Of a DNA stretch of 64,000 nt, positions 13,031 through 25,650 are shown one piece after another. Both the position numbers and the translations under genes were made by a program. Within the stretch, counting starts at the first letter, position 1, and every line of letters starts with the position of its first letter. This DNA is from Lamellibrachia satsuma. Lineage: Eukaryota > Annelida > Polychaeta > Sabellida > Siboglinidae. The stretch covers positions 4,833,316 to 4,897,315 of the forward strand of contig BSQZ01000039.1 in the NCBI GenBank assembly GCA_033239005.1, read 5' to 3'. A model generated the notes under the pieces. The model worked only from the letters and a program-made list of their open reading frames with translations, had not been told where the DNA came from and searched no databases.

Positions 13031-14160
13031 CTCAGCGGGAGGGATTTACGTGGCGTCACCGAAACAGGTGTTTTTGCATTTCCTAGTTCCCGTTCGTTCG
13101 TGGACAGCGTGGGTAGATATAGGCACTTTATCACCTCGACAAACAAAACAGATCGCTTGTAAATGGCGATGAACAAACGCTTTCTTCAATGACGAACTAT
13201 TCTTGCATCGCGTACGTGGCAGATACAGCGTGTTTATTAATAACTGTTATGACGTCTAGAATGACCTAAACGGCCGTATTCCGCTAACAATGAATCATTT
13301 TCATTCGTTCTGACAACATGAACGATGTAGACCAACTGTGATTTTACGAAACGAAACGTTACCCGTGATTCGACAGCCTCCGCTCTTTACTGCTGTTTGC
13401 ATGTGTGCGACAATTCGAGAACGTCGGAATCCCGTGTTGTATATGTACGGCGCATTTCCACGCCACACATTCCGCCGTACGCCGACCGATCGGCTGCTGT
13501 CGTCAGATATAATTCTGCCAAGGTGTAGCCTTTGACTGGCGCGATGTTCACCGACTCTCGTCTGCGTTTCCAGGGAGCGTGTGTCCTGTGCTACAGCGTC
13601 AGCGCTTCCGACGTCGTGCATTCATCTCCGCCGACTTTCCCGCCTCGTCATCTCGGAGCGTCGCCGTGCATATATAGCTGCCACTCAAACACCCGCCAAT
13701 AACCGGGTCGCTGCTCGCTGAATGAAACCGCGGAAATACAACAAGCCCCACACGCGAGCACGCACGCACGCACGCCCGCACGCAGACACGCATGCACACA
13801 CAAATACTGGCGTCCGCTCGCTAGGCGTTCGGCGCCCATCTATTGGTCATCGATCCCAATGGAAACGCCCACCAGAATGCTGAAGTCATCGAGCGATACG
13901 CCGCGCCGCATCAATATTAATGCGCGGACGTTTCGACGAATCAGCGACGCCGATCGACGCCGCGGCCATCGGCTCCGGATGCCAGACTCTGGCGCTCGCT
14001 GAAGCAGTCTCGGTGACGTGGCGGAAATGTCGGCAAACGATGTTAAACGTCATTGATCTCGTGGCGTTATTGAAAGGCATACAACACATTGCATCCAGGG
14101 TTTCCATTCGCCGCCGTATCGCCCTAGGTGCACTGCCTATGCAGGGCCGTTCAACTGGCA
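13031..14160. other. Region upstream of the innexin
   Basis: Mixed composition, fairly CpG-rich, with ACGC-type repeats at 13750-13800. It would contain the innexin promoter and any 5' leader exon, but no TATA or initiator element can be assigned with confidence. Confidence 0.4.
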
Positions 14161-14712
14161 ATCTTAGCCCCCTTTCGCGGTATTTAAATGTAGAGTGTGG
14201 TCGTTTTCATCGAACAATAATTATTATAGTATAAACTACTGCTTTTTGTATATTTCAGCCCCTTTCCCGATATTTAAAGGTAGAGAGTCTGAACCTTTTT
14301 TCGTAAAAACATTATTTTAGTGCAATCCATATATATTTGTATATCTCAGCCCTCTTTCACGTTATTTAAATGTAGAGAGTCTGATCGCTTTTATCGTAAA
14401 ACATTATTATAGTACAAGCCATATATATTTGTATATCTCAGCCCCCTTTCACGGTATTTAAAGGTAGAGAGTCTGATCGTTTTTATCGTAAAAACATTAT
14501 TGTAGTACAAGCCATATATGTTTGTATATCTCAGCCCTTTTCACGGTATTTAAAGGTAGAGAATATGGTCGTTTTCATGGAAAATCATTAATACAGTACA
14601 AACTATATCTATTTGTATATCTCAGCCCCTTTCACGGTATTTAAAGGTAGATAATCTGGTCGTTTTCATGGTAAAATCATCATTATAGTACAAACTATAT
14701 CTATTCGCATAT
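14161..14712. repeat. 92-bp tandem repeat, 6 units
   Basis: Units begin CAGCCCCCTTTCACGGTATT at about 14165, 14256, 14347, 14439, 14532 and 14623 (91-93 bp spacing) and contain TTTAAAGGTAGAGAGTCTG and TTTTATCGTAAAA. Divergence between units is moderate. It lies about 1.1 kb upstream of the innexin start. Confidence 0.93.
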
Positions 14713-15529
14713 TGACTTCCCAAATGTGTCTTAATCAACCACAATGTGCAAATCAACTCAAATCAAAGCTTAAGCCATTGACCTTCAAATCAAGTCAAGT
14801 CGCAAACAAGTGACCTACAAGTCCAAGTCAAATCTCGAGTCATCTCTCTGAATTACAAAAACAATGAAAGTTAATTTTCGTGTGTTGGAATTTAGTGAAA
14901 CAAACACATATCCAAATCAGCACGTGGTGCAGATCGAAACGGACTTTTGACTCCTCAACAGCGATACGCAGAATCTCGCTCGCACTTTGGCTCGCATACG
15001 TTACTTCGGCTACTACATCATGTGTTAGGTCGACGTTCCACGGTTACCGTCCATCCGGTCTTCTGATGCTGCATAGGTGTCGATAATGCACCAGAAACCG
15101 TTAAATTAGATTCAGTGCAAACAAAAAAGACGTCTTGATGAATTGGGCAATCACTGCGTGGATGTATGACGCTTCCACGTCGGTGGCTATGCTTAACTCC
15201 TTGCTTGCGCTGAATGACTGGGACGGGATCGCGCACATACAAGGAAGACAGACTCCCGGGGAGATAATTTGAAGCAAGGGCGAGCGATCACTGGGATACT
15301 GATCCCGCCACGCAGGGAAATCCGCCATTGCACCTGGCTCGACGTCTAGCTAAGAGCAACTGGTTCCTCATTGGGGTGACATGTTAGTAGAAATAATAGA
15401 TCATCGTTACCATCATCGCAGTTATCGTCACTTTGCGCGTAAATGGTTTTGTCACGCCTGGCTGAACATTTATATAGCATACTATTTGTTCATTATTTAT
15501 TTAATCATCCATCTCCGCCTTTGGTAGTG

Positions 15530-15765
15530 TTTTATTTGCAGGTTGCACCGAACTGTCCATTGCAACATCGACCGACACCCCCAGTTATTCGTTTAGTGTT
15601 CAAACTATCTTTACTACTTATGTAACCACCTTCGCATCCACCCCTCTCTTTGTTGAGCTGATATTGTGTTTTCTTTGCACGTTGCACCAAACTGTCCATT
15701 TCACCATCAACCAACATCCCCAGTTAGTGTTCCGTTAGCGTTCCAACTATCTTTTCCTTTTGTTT
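15530..15765. repeat. Imperfect tandem duplication, about 137 bp apart
   Basis: 'GCACCGAACTGTCCATTGCA' with CCGACACCCCCAGTTA and CAAACTATCTTT recurs as 'GCACCAAACTGTCCATTTCA' with CCAACATCCCCAGTTA and CCAACTATCTTT. Confidence 0.8.
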
Positions 15766-16639
15766 TTTTTTACGACGGGCCCTAAGTGTAATATATGTCA
15801 TTTCAATGAACGAGTTAGGTGTGAGATCTTTGGTGTTTCACCTTCTGCAAATGGAGAGGACACCACGGGGGGGGGAGGGCATCTTTGCCAATTCCTCTGT
15901 TAGGCCAGGCACGTGAAGGAACGGAATGGAAAGAACTTCGACATACGCATACCTCCGACTGGACGTCGACTATGGCATAGTAATTTGATAAACTGCTGTT
16001 TCAGTTTGATTTTATGATCACCGGTGGGTATCTGGTGTAAATTTTGGCAAGGTGACTTCGTAATGTTTCGTTCATTATATTTGGTTTCGACCTGTACAAC
16101 ATCCTGATAATATGCTAGGAACTGCACTTTAAGTGCAAGGACATTGGTGAATACGTTCCCCTGGATTCATACGGGAAACAAAGTATATACATTTTAAAGC
16201 CATGCATAATATTATATCGAAATGAAATAATATACCGGTATTTTGTAAATTCCAAAAAAGTTGAATATTGCAAAAAATACTTTGCAATATTCAAAATGGA
16301 TTATTGCAGTACCGTAATTCGCAACACTTATTACATCGATCACTGCAACAACGCCTAGTCTTAACTGTACAAGAGAGCAGACCCGTGTTTATTTGTCATA
16401 CCTACTGTGTGTGTGTATTAAAAATTAATGATTTTCATCAAAAATAGATCCGTAGAACGCAGTCATGTTCAAGTATCCATATCGTACCATACAGCGTTGA
16501 CAGGGGCTTTGAAACGCTACCATGTGGATTAATATCATGCGATTAAGATGGATGATGTGGATTTAGCCTTTTCACTCACAGCGTAGGGTGTTCGTCGTAA
16601 CCGTTGCAAGCATTAAATGACTCCATCGATCAGACAGTC

Positions 16640-16860
16640 GTTAGCGGCTGCGACAGGGGGACAAACAGCTTGGATAGAGGTCGAGGGGAGAGGGACAGGA
16701 AGACAGGGGAAAAGAGGGGGGGGGGGAGAAGGAGAAAAGGACGAGTGAAAGCAAGAGGAGAATAGAATGACAGAGAAGGGTGACAAAATATAGAGATGGG
16801 AGGGAGAGAGGGAAAAGAAGGAAGACAGGAGAGATAGATGGAAAGATATATGGAGAATAG
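16640..16860. repeat. Long purine-rich tract with G12 run
   Basis: About 200 bases are almost wholly A/G on the plus strand, with a run of about 12 G near 16718. The overlapping Ser/Leu/Pro-rich minus-strand frames are composition artefacts. Confidence 0.9.
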
Positions 16861-17951
16861 CGCCGATTTTGGGCAATTATTTCTACCCACCACGCTTCAG
16901 TCGATTCGCAGTAGGGTCAGTGATTCGTGTGGACGTCGGGAACTGAAGCAGCGCTGAACAAACCTGCACAAGGGGGTGTGACGTCATATCTAATCTGGAA
17001 AAATCGCTGCTATCTCAGCGGTCATAAAGTTGAGCTTATACGGTACGTTAACAAAACCACTTACTGCTGACGTGCAATTCCAGATATTGTGATATCGATA
17101 ATTCTGGAAATGTTTCCAACCTTACTGTAGACGAATATAGAAGGGTTGCTTTTAACCACTTCCAACGACTAAAACCACAGTAGATATTTGTTGTTTACTC
17201 TTGTGTCAACATGCAACCCACACAAACTATGCCAGCTTGAGAAACAGCGACACTTAATCAGCCTCCGTCTCTCCTTGGCCGCCGCGTCCGTCGTCGCCGC
17301 CGCGAACTGAACGCTCCTGCGGCAAGCGCTGGCGACGACAGGCGCACCTGGAACCGATGAAGACACGGGCGGCAGGAGAGACCGGCGCGCGGAAGACGAC
17401 CCGTACGGCGGCGCCGAGGCACTGCACTCGACGGCCGATACTGTCATTAACGTTGCGGCTCATTTCGATATCAGGTAACACGCGTTCAATTTATGTTCTC
17501 GGCTTTGCCAAGTCCGGCGAACTGGCAAACATCTATGGGATACAGACGCATCGATCCGCGGCACGTGTGTGTATCTTGGCGAAGTTTTTGCCATTTCATG
17601 AGTCGCATTGGCGGCGCGATGTTTTCAAAGAAAAACACTTTTTAGGCGTAGAAAACCACATGTTGGTTTGTTAGTAGTTATGCAGGTGTCAATGACTCTG
17701 ACGATGTTTGACAAGATCGTGCTTTTCCAATTTGGAACGTGCGTAAACATATTTTATTGCTGCCAATGTGCAACTATTAAACGCCAACGCAACGATCACT
17801 ATCTACATTAAGCGTTAGGCGTAATTGTATATCTACATATTATGCATCACACACACGAAATTGTTTTTTTTTCTCGCGAATATTGCGAATGTCGTTGTCG
17901 CCAGTGTTGGTGTAACGGTGTTGTCTCATTGAAGCGTATCACTACATTTTT
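16861..17951. other. GC-rich island near 17.25-17.48 kb, no gene assigned
   Basis: 17250-17480 is GC-rich with open frames on both strands. On plus, an ATG at 17357 leads to a good donor TCAG/GTAACA near 17475, so a first exon is possible. No protein family is recognised. Confidence 0.25.
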
Positions 17952-18217
17952 ACATGTCTAGACAGTGTGATCATGTTTACATATCTATACAGTATGGTCA
18001 TGTTTACATGTCTAGACGGTGTGGTCATGTTTACATATCTAGACAGTGTGGTCATGTTTACATGTCTAGACAGTGTGATCATGTTTACACGATTAGACAG
18101 TGTGGTCATGTTTACATGTCTAGACAGTGTGATCATGCTTACATGTCTACAAAGTGTGGTCATGTTTACATGTCTAGACGGTGTGATCATGTTTACATGT
18201 CTAGACAGTATGATCAT
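17952..18217. repeat. 27-bp minisatellite, about 10 units
   Basis: The unit is built on ACATGTCTAGACAGTGTGAT plus CATGTTT. Since 27 is divisible by three, nine-residue repeats stay open in several frames on both strands, so the open frames here are not evidence of coding. Confidence 0.95.
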
Positions 18218-18239
18218 ATTAGGTTTACAAGACTATTGT

Positions 18240-19944
18240 AACATATGTGTCAGATCGTGATTACATGACAAGTAATCACAATCGGTAGACACGATTCGAC
18301 GAATGATGACACGCTTATCAGTGCTGTACAGAAATAACGCAGTACATAACTTTATATAACATTAACTGGAAGCCTACTTGAAGTTCAGCTAAACATGTTT
18401 TGTCACGGTTACACCGTCGTTTCTGTACCAATTCGTGCTACGTATGGGGAGACAGCCAACTCGGCTCTCTGGAGGATGATCATCAGCGTCCTATGCATGT
18501 ATGCAATAGCAAATCACTCGCTCCTTCACGTCACACCAATGACACCATAATTGGACGTGAATAGTGTTGCTCCTGGGAAGACTTCCGGTTCCGGTTCGTC
18601 CTGGTGGGAAATACCGCCACTCGATTAGACAATGGCGGCGATCTGGGGGTAGTCTCGGCGCAAGTGCTCGATGCAGGGGAGCTCCTGGCGCGTGCGAGGC
18701 CCAGTTCGAGAGACGGCAGAAATGCTGCATTCCCGGGAAATAGATCCGTGTCTGGAAACGGTGTCGCGCGGCTCGTGACACGACGCGACACGCGCAACAC
18801 AAGAAACGTCTTTGCATTTGCATAACGGACCAATTATTGCCTCGTTCTAAATGGCCGTGATGTATACGTCCGAGTCGTAGATTTTCTCTCCGAAATAATA
18901 CGTTGTTAAGTATATACTTATAAGTGAGCGGATTTATGTATGAATGCACCTATATATCGTCTGGTTTTGTTGTATGTGTGTGTGCGTACGTGCGTGTGTG
19001 TACGTGCATGCGTTTGTGTGTATGTATGTATGTATGTATATGTGCGTGTATGCTTGTGTATACTCACTAGCGTTCTTATCTGTATGTATTTATCAATTAT
19101 GTGAGGGTCAGCGGCCTCATCTCCATCCCTCTTTACTCTTCACATCTGCTTCGAGTCATCACAATGTTGTCCTTTCGTGTATTCAGACTTCATCTATGCG
19201 TTTCCCCCCGATATTACAATTGATACCTCTCTTGCTTTTCCAGCACATGGCATCTCCAAATCCACATACGTGCACACAAGTATTCAAAAATGCTCCCATA
19301 TTTATTAACACGTACAACTCTAATACACACACGCAGAGCTTCACACACAATCACACACATTGCACAAACGCATACACCCGTATACGCACATTGCAAAGCA
19401 GACATGCACGCACACTGCTTAGCAAATGTCTGAACACGATATCATAGCATTAAATCAATGAGAGCGAGTAACAAAGGCTGGCTGCGGTGACTCCTATTGC
19501 TTAACTGTGTAATTAATATCAATAACATACATTCCATGTGAGACAGGCATCATGCTGGGAAATACACACGGCAATGAAGTCGTTCATATGACATTATCGG
19601 ACCTACAACTACATATGTCGTTTCGCGATACCTCCAGGTTTTGATCATTCTTTTTCTAATCACAGACACGCATTATTTTGGCAAGCTTCATCTTTATGCA
19701 ATTAATAATTCATTCGTGATTTCCTGCGGTTAGTGCGGTTAGTTGAATGTATTTCTATATCGATGATACCATAATGTATAGCCATAGTTTCCTTAAGCAT
19801 GTTCGTGTGTCTATTATTCTCCAGCACCTCAGTTATAATTATAACCACATAAATATTAAATGCTGCGCATCTATGTATATACGTATGTATATTTTGTTTA
19901 TTTTATAGCAGTGTAACAATCCTTGAATGAACAGCACGAACGTA
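18240..19944. other. No gene assigned
   Basis: A GC-rich patch at 18590-18800 has open frames on both strands without a recognisable domain; microsatellite at 18965-19055. Confidence 0.4.
18965..19055. repeat. (GT)n / (GTAT)n microsatellite
   Basis: GTGTGTGTGCGTACGTGCGT followed by GTATGTATGTATGTATG. The plus-strand Cys/Val frame here is an artefact. Confidence 0.9.
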
Positions 19945-20215
19945 CGGGATGGAAATAAGCTTTGAAAAAAGCAAGGTCGTGGTTAGTAGCAGAACGGCGT
20001 AGCATCCTTCAAGTACCTTGGTTCAACCATCTCCGCTGAGGGCGATTCCAATGAGGAAATATGCGCAAGAATAACCTGGCAACGTCAACCATAGTGAGAC
20101 TCAAGTAGATATGGAATAACAACAACACCAAAAGGGAAACGAAGATACGACTGTGCAAAAGCATGGTCGTATCAGTGCTGACTACTATGCTTTACTACTG
20201 GTGTGGTTGCATCGT
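19945..20215 (+). mobile_element. LINE reverse-transcriptase fragment
   Basis: Frames read EKSKVVVSSR, FKYLGSTISAEGDSNEEICA, RLKWIWNNNN and TKIRLCKSMVVSVLTTMLYY. This is the 'FKYLGS.I..DG....EI..RI' and 'KI.LYKS.V.SILLYG' region of endonuclease-bearing LINEs. Internal frameshifts are present and the segment ends abruptly. Confidence 0.8.
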
Positions 20216-20534
20216 CCATGATCAGTTCCAAACAGTTAATCCCAGTTTTCAAAATAACATTATTCGTAATTGCACGGCGACATATAAATAACCACACTGC
20301 CGTTCGTTGTGAACTTGACGTCCTGTTACTAGTTCGTGCATGGGAAAACGTTTGTTTTTCTGGTACTTTGCGAGTCAACGTTTGTCTACTCTTCGATTGG
20401 AATCAACAGTTTAGCGTAACGCTTGGAACAGCTTGTCATGCAATCATAAGTTCCAACTAACAATAATATGTAGAAGGCTTTAAACGTTGCCCGTTTTTAT
20501 CGTGCCATGCTTATGGAGTGATTGCTGAACGGCG

Positions 20535-20670
20535 TGCCGGTGTGAGATTGTAAATGGACCCCCGTGGTAAATGGACCCCGTGGTAAATTGACCCCCGTGG
20601 TAAATGGACCCCCCGGTCCATTTCCACTGTGAAATATGGACCCCATCGTGAAAAATGGACGGGGATCCAT
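20535..20670. repeat. Degenerate tandem repeat of GGTAAATGGACCCC
   Basis: Five or more variants of GTGGTAAATGGACCCCCGTG with inverted versions (GGTCCATTT, GGATCCATTTACCA) follow one another. No coding potential. Confidence 0.85.
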
Positions 20671-20883
20671 TTACCATATCGACCCAATAGGTTTTACTGT
20701 AACGAAGAAATCCATTTCAATCAATGAATTAAGTTTATTCTCAAACAAACCTTAACAGATTACAATTCTCAACGGCATCGTTGCGTGTCGAAACAAGAAA
20801 AGAGCTCTCCATTTCGAAGTCACTATGTAAGTAAGTACCTATTAGAGATATTTCTATTCAGGATTACTGAGTTATCTCACATG

Positions 20884-21379
20884 ACCATCACTGGTTCAAA
20901 GTGCTCGTGGACATTCTTGAGGAAGATCGCCTTGTCTGTTTTTCGGAATGCTGACGGCAGACCAAGTAGAAGCTTGTGCCATTGCCAGCTGTACCTGGTG
21001 TGGCCATTCTCGCGCCCGTACGCTGTGTACGTCCAGATGGATGTGTAGAGGAAGCTGGCCGAACAAATAACTCCACCTCTATCGCATACAATCCCGGTAG
21101 GTCGATGCTGCTACTCTCAAGGTAATGCTTCACATTGACCAGTTTGTCGAAGACCATCCTGTTTTCTGCCATGTAGCGGACCAGGATGACACTCATTTTC
21201 CCATGCTCCGTCTGTGATCCGGTTAACAGATATGAAAGACACCGAAAGTAGCAGTTCCCATCTCCTCTCATGCCGACTATGGCCGTTGGTGCCTGGTTGA
21301 TGTCAGGTGTGGCATTGGGTCCTGCATGAAGTGTCGCTCTCACAGAGATCCTATCACTTGGGCACGGTCGGCCTGCCAT
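20884..21379 (-). pseudogene. OTU-type cysteine protease segment, frameshifted
   Basis: OTU proteases are deubiquitinase-like cysteine peptidases. The frame shows GMRGDGNCYFRCLSYLLTGS with the catalytic DGNC (Asp and Cys, 21251-21262), followed by a helix ending YMAENRMVF. After AIEVELF (21061-21085) the family-like sequence moves to another frame, ending with the His block HEHFEPV near 20884-20910. A single indel around 21040-21060 therefore separates the catalytic Cys and His halves. It overlaps the end of the H2C2 frame by 26 bases in a different frame and follows it directly, which suggests one ancestral H2C2-OTU coding region. Confidence 0.75.
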
Positions 21380-21399
21380 TGGCTCGTGACCGGCACAAC

Positions 21400-21925
21400 A
21401 TCGAAATTCTCTGCTGCAACTTCCCCGCTGACTTGGCAGTCTGACAGACGGTCATCTTGCACGCTCTCACGAAGTCGAATCCGCTTACGTTGACGTTTGG
21501 GAGAATCATCTGGGATGGCGGTGCGACCGCCTGGAGCAGCAGGATTAATGCTCTACTGTCGTCTCTCCGTCGGTACGGTTTTATTTTCACTGCCTTGCAA
21601 AGTGGGTACATGTTCCATTCTCGTATATCGTTGAACTGCGATCCTGGCCAGTAGTAACGCGACATCACCCTGTGAGCAGTCTTGTTGACGCCTAGATGCC
21701 CGGATACAGGTTCCGCGTGGCAGGCCGACATGATCTGTTCCTTGTCAGAAGCAGTGAGCACCCGCAGGTGCTGCCCTTTCCGCACGAAATGCAGCGCGTC
21801 ATCAATGAGGCCAAACTTGTTCGCCTTCTTCCTGAAGTTTCGTTTGTGGCATTCAGTTGTTGCAGAAGGTCGCCAGATGCGCACTGCATCATCTTTGTTC
21901 CGGCCGAACGAACACAGATCTATGT
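21400..21925 (-). pseudogene. Integrase zinc-binding (H2C2) segment, retroelement-derived
   Basis: The frame contains HFVRKGQHLRVLTASDKEQI, then CHAEPVSGHLGVNKTAHRVM, then SRYYWPGSQFNDIREW and MYPLCKAV. This is the His-His half and part of the Cys-Cys half of the zinc-binding domain that precedes the catalytic core in Ty3/gypsy-type and retroviral integrases. The first Cys of the CxxC pair reads as Tyr (about 21613), so the zinc site is probably broken. No DDE core follows: after about 60 residues of unrecognised sequence the frame stops at 21354, and an OTU segment continues in another frame. Upstream, the open frame runs into an (AT)n tract whose Tyr-Ile translation is not real protein. Confidence 0.75.
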
Positions 21926-21959
21926 AAGACAACGATAGATAATAGGAAAAAAAATCACA

Positions 21960-21964
21960 CACAC

Positions 21965-22058
<94 letters not shown>
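21960..22058. repeat. (AT)n with (ATGT)n interruption
   Basis: (TA)n blocks either side of GTATGTATGTATGTAT. It is responsible for Tyr-Ile open frames on both strands and separates the H2C2 segment from upstream sequence. Confidence 0.97.
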
Positions 22059-22061
<3 letters not shown>

Positions 22062-23234
22062 AAGCTGTTCTTCTAATACTGCTTCACGTCCTCCTCGTCT
22101 ACTGCATTCATTACGTTTGTAATACAACACTAATACACTTAGCGATATCTGGTGACGACATCGCTCAAAATGTCTCTGATTACTAAAACAGCGATACAAA
22201 TGTCAGCGTGGTAGGAATGTTATTGTCACTTGCAATGGATGAATAAAGTCAGCCCCTATAAATCTGTTAAATTCTAGAGTTCACAATATGGCATTTTCCA
22301 GCCACGATTCGTGTGAATAAATCCAAACACACTCCTGCAACAATGTTAGTTATGCGTGATATACTTAGACCACTCAGATGCGTATTTGTTTACAGTACAG
22401 TAGAGTGAGTGCGTTTTTCATTATTCTCAAGTGTACAAATATGATGTCCAAGGTCAGCGCTCAGTTTCCGAGTACAAATGCGACGTCTCGGTCAATTTGA
22501 AAAGCAGTTCGACGTATTGTATCGACAATGGATGTTTCTTTCAGTAAAACATTACTGCAAATACCTCATCTCGCATATTCTATTGTACAGATGATGGCAT
22601 AATTCAGTCGTTTTCTTCCCAGTAATTAAAACGTGTTTTATATAATTATGTTGTCAGCATTTCAAATCAGGGGAAACACTGTTTGCCTAAGGAATGGTTT
22701 CATAACTTCTCAAAGTCCAAAAACCGTGTAGTTTTTTTTGCATTTGTTGAAGTCACCAACCACCCATAAATACGTGGTATGGGACGTCGGAACCGAACCA
22801 TACTCACGATAATTCATATGTGCACGATTTACCTGCACACGTGGACAGGAGACAGGCCTCGGGCGATTGGTCCTAGCTGCGATGAATTTACCGGATGTGC
22901 AAAACCGCCATATATTGGTTCGCTCACGACAAATCATGTATGTAATATGCGTTTAATACAATCATATATAAGAACAATAAAATGGGCCGCTTAATGCCAC
23001 TTAACTGATGTGAAATGGCTATGAAGACACTATGCTGACCACGCTGTACGGTTCTCACATCCGCAATAGCCTCATTGTGCATGAATACCAGTTTCACTCG
23101 TTAGGTGGCGCTGTGGTGCGATTTATTTTTTAGGCAAAACGTGGTGACGTTCAAACCAACACCCATCAATACATAAAGTTATCAGTTTTTCTTTACTTAA
23201 GCGACCACTCCTAAGTCCACAATGTCTTCACCAC
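22059..23234. other. No gene seen
   Basis: No exon, repeat or domain recognised. Confidence 0.55.
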
Positions 23235-23510
23235 CGATGACTGGAGGGGGCGTGTCGAGGACTGGAGGGGGTGTGCCGAGGACTGGAGGGGGGCGTGCCG
23301 AGGACTGGAAGGGGTGCCGAGGACAGGAGGGGGTGTGTCGAGGACTGGAGGGGGCGTGCCGAGGACTGGAGGGGGTGTGTCGACAACTGGAGGGTGTGTG
23401 CCGAGGACTGGAAGGGGCGTGCCGAGGACTGGAGGGGGCGTGCCGAGGACTGGAGGGTGTGTGTCGAGGACTGGAGGGGGCGTGCCGAGGACTGGAGGGA
23501 CGTGCTAACA
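23235..23510. repeat. 21-bp GC-rich minisatellite, about 13 units
   Basis: Unit GTGCCGAGGACTGGAGGGGG with G/T variants. The multiple-of-three period keeps several frames open on both strands (seven-residue repeats), so the open frames are artefacts. Confidence 0.95.
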
Positions 23511-23612
23511 GTCGTGTGGCAAAGTACCACAATATTGGGTATGTTTATATTATTTCTTGGTGTACTAATTTTCTTCATTTTCCGAGCTCATTCTGCATAA
23601 TTTACATAACTT

Positions 23613-23909
<297 letters not shown>

Positions 23910-23939
23910 TATATATTATATAGCACGACAATTTATGTA

Positions 23940-24035
23940 ATTAGTTATATCAATGAATCAGTCAATGAATCAACCAACCAATCAATCAATGAATCAATCT
24001 TCAATCAATCAACCAACCAATCAGTTAATCAATCA
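23940..24035. repeat. (CAAT) simple repeat
   Basis: Irregular AATCAATCAATGAATCAATC with CAACCAACC; translates as Asn-Gln-Ser repeats. The left end is the right arm of the palindrome at 23.75-23.97 kb. Confidence 0.9.
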
Positions 24036-24974
24036 AACATGTATTAACTCTTCGACCCACACAAGGTATGAGAGTTCATCTAACAATCATAAACATTACT
24101 TGTATACATTCAAACGTATTCATTCGTACAACTACATCATATACGCAAACGTATTGTGGACTCGTCTTCCGCCAATCAAAAGACAAGAACTTGTTTCTGT
24201 AAAGTACTATAAAACAGTTAATCCGGATACACTGATATAATGGGCAGTAGGGTCGTTCCACTAAACATTTTGAGGGGCAAATGAAACACAACTAAATTTG
24301 GTGCATATCCGGGTTGGGGATCTATATTTTGCTGATCTTTTCATGTTTTAAAAGCATTTAAAAGCAACTTAAATGCAGCATGTAATGTACATCACAGTTA
24401 TCAGCAGAGCCCTTTATTAGTACGATGCAAACCACGACAATACAAGAATTCCAACTTAATGACAGTTATCCTGATGCGGCATAAATAATATTATAATGGT
24501 TGAGAGTTTATTTTGTACGATTTATGTAGCATTTCGATATTGTTTGACTTATTTTCCGTATTCTATAGGCACATTCGTGAGCAGAAGATGTTTATGTTTA
24601 CGATTATTGGTATTGTTAAATCGGTGAAGCGGACACTATCGCTCGAGCAACGTCGTTACGTTGCTATTAAAATAGTCGCTGGCATCGTTATCGTCTACCC
24701 TTTAAGCGTCGTGTGCCGCGAAAGTGCATTCAATGTGACATTTCACATATGGACAATCTCGACACTTGTGTGACGAATGTATAGTGTAACGCCGGTGGAT
24801 ATGTTATATTCGTACCTACAACTGCAAAAACAACCGGGAAACTGATAACTTATTTCGGTGAAAAAGTAAATCATTGCCGATATCAGGAGCGTGTTTTTTT
24901 ATCACCGCAGCTAACTGTCAGAAGCAGCCATCAAAGCGCACATCTATCTTGACAGCTAGGAATGAGTGTTTTGT

Positions 24975-25355
24975 ATTGGTAGTTATACAACGGCTAGCCG
25001 TGCTGATATCCACTCGACGTTCACAAAAGCATGTTTAACGTGGGATTCTCAGAACGAGACAGCCGTGCATTATCTGGAAGGATAAATCACGGTAATAAAA
25101 CTATATGATTGGTGTCGAGCATTTTAACGTGATATATCCACCCAGTTATACAATGGCTAGCCGCGCTGATATCTAGCCGTGCTGATATCTAGCCGTGCTG
25201 ATATCTAGCCATGCTGATATCCACTCGACGTTCACAAACGTATGTTTAGCATAAGATTCTCAGAACGAGGCTGCCGTGCATTAGCTGGATGGATATTTCA
25301 CGGTAGTAAGACTACCTGATTGGTCTAGAGCATTTTACCGTGATATATCAACCCA
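24975..25355. repeat. Imperfect tandem duplication of about 165-210 bp
   Basis: 24981-25143 recurs at 25144-25354 (AGTTATACAACGGCTAGCC, ATATCCACTCGACGTTCACA, TTCTCAGAACGAGACAGCCG, CGTGATATATCCACCC). The second copy has an inner amplification of GCTGATATCTAGCCGT, three times. Confidence 0.88.
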
Positions 25356-25389
25356 GATAACACACGGCAGCCTCGTTCTAAAAATCCAT

Positions 25390-25650
25390 TAGACGTTTGA
25401 ATCATTTCGAACGCGACCGAGTACGCGCATTGGCACAGACACGCGACTGTTCGAACGATGTGTGTGTTTTCTGTGATTGTCGTGATTTACGTAATCTGCG
25501 AAATGGAATAAATTACTGTTTGTTGATGTCTGTGAAAACCGTCTGACGTTTGAATCATTTCGAACTCGACGGAGTACGCGCGTTGGCATAGACGCGCGAT
25601 TGTTCGAACGCTCTGCGTGTTTTCTGTGATGCTTCGTGAAAACGGCCCGG
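25390..25650. repeat. Imperfect direct duplication of about 110 bp
   Basis: 'GACGTTTGAATCATTTCGAA', 'GTACGCGC.TTGGCA.AGAC' and 'GTTCGAACG' with 'GTGTTTTCTGTGAT' occur at 25392-25480 and again at 25541-25632. Confidence 0.85.

Noticed and set aside
17942..18260. Repetitive proteins of 91-97 residues on both strands
   Set aside because: The 27-bp unit is a multiple of three and lacks stops, so frames stay open by arithmetic.
18491..18949. 152-residue minus-strand frame
   Set aside because: Composition-driven in a GC-rich patch; another frame on each strand is open too and no domain is visible.
21354..22199. 281-residue open frame taken as one protein
   Set aside because: Its N-terminal half translates the (AT)n and flanking unique DNA; only the part below about 21925 has family similarity.
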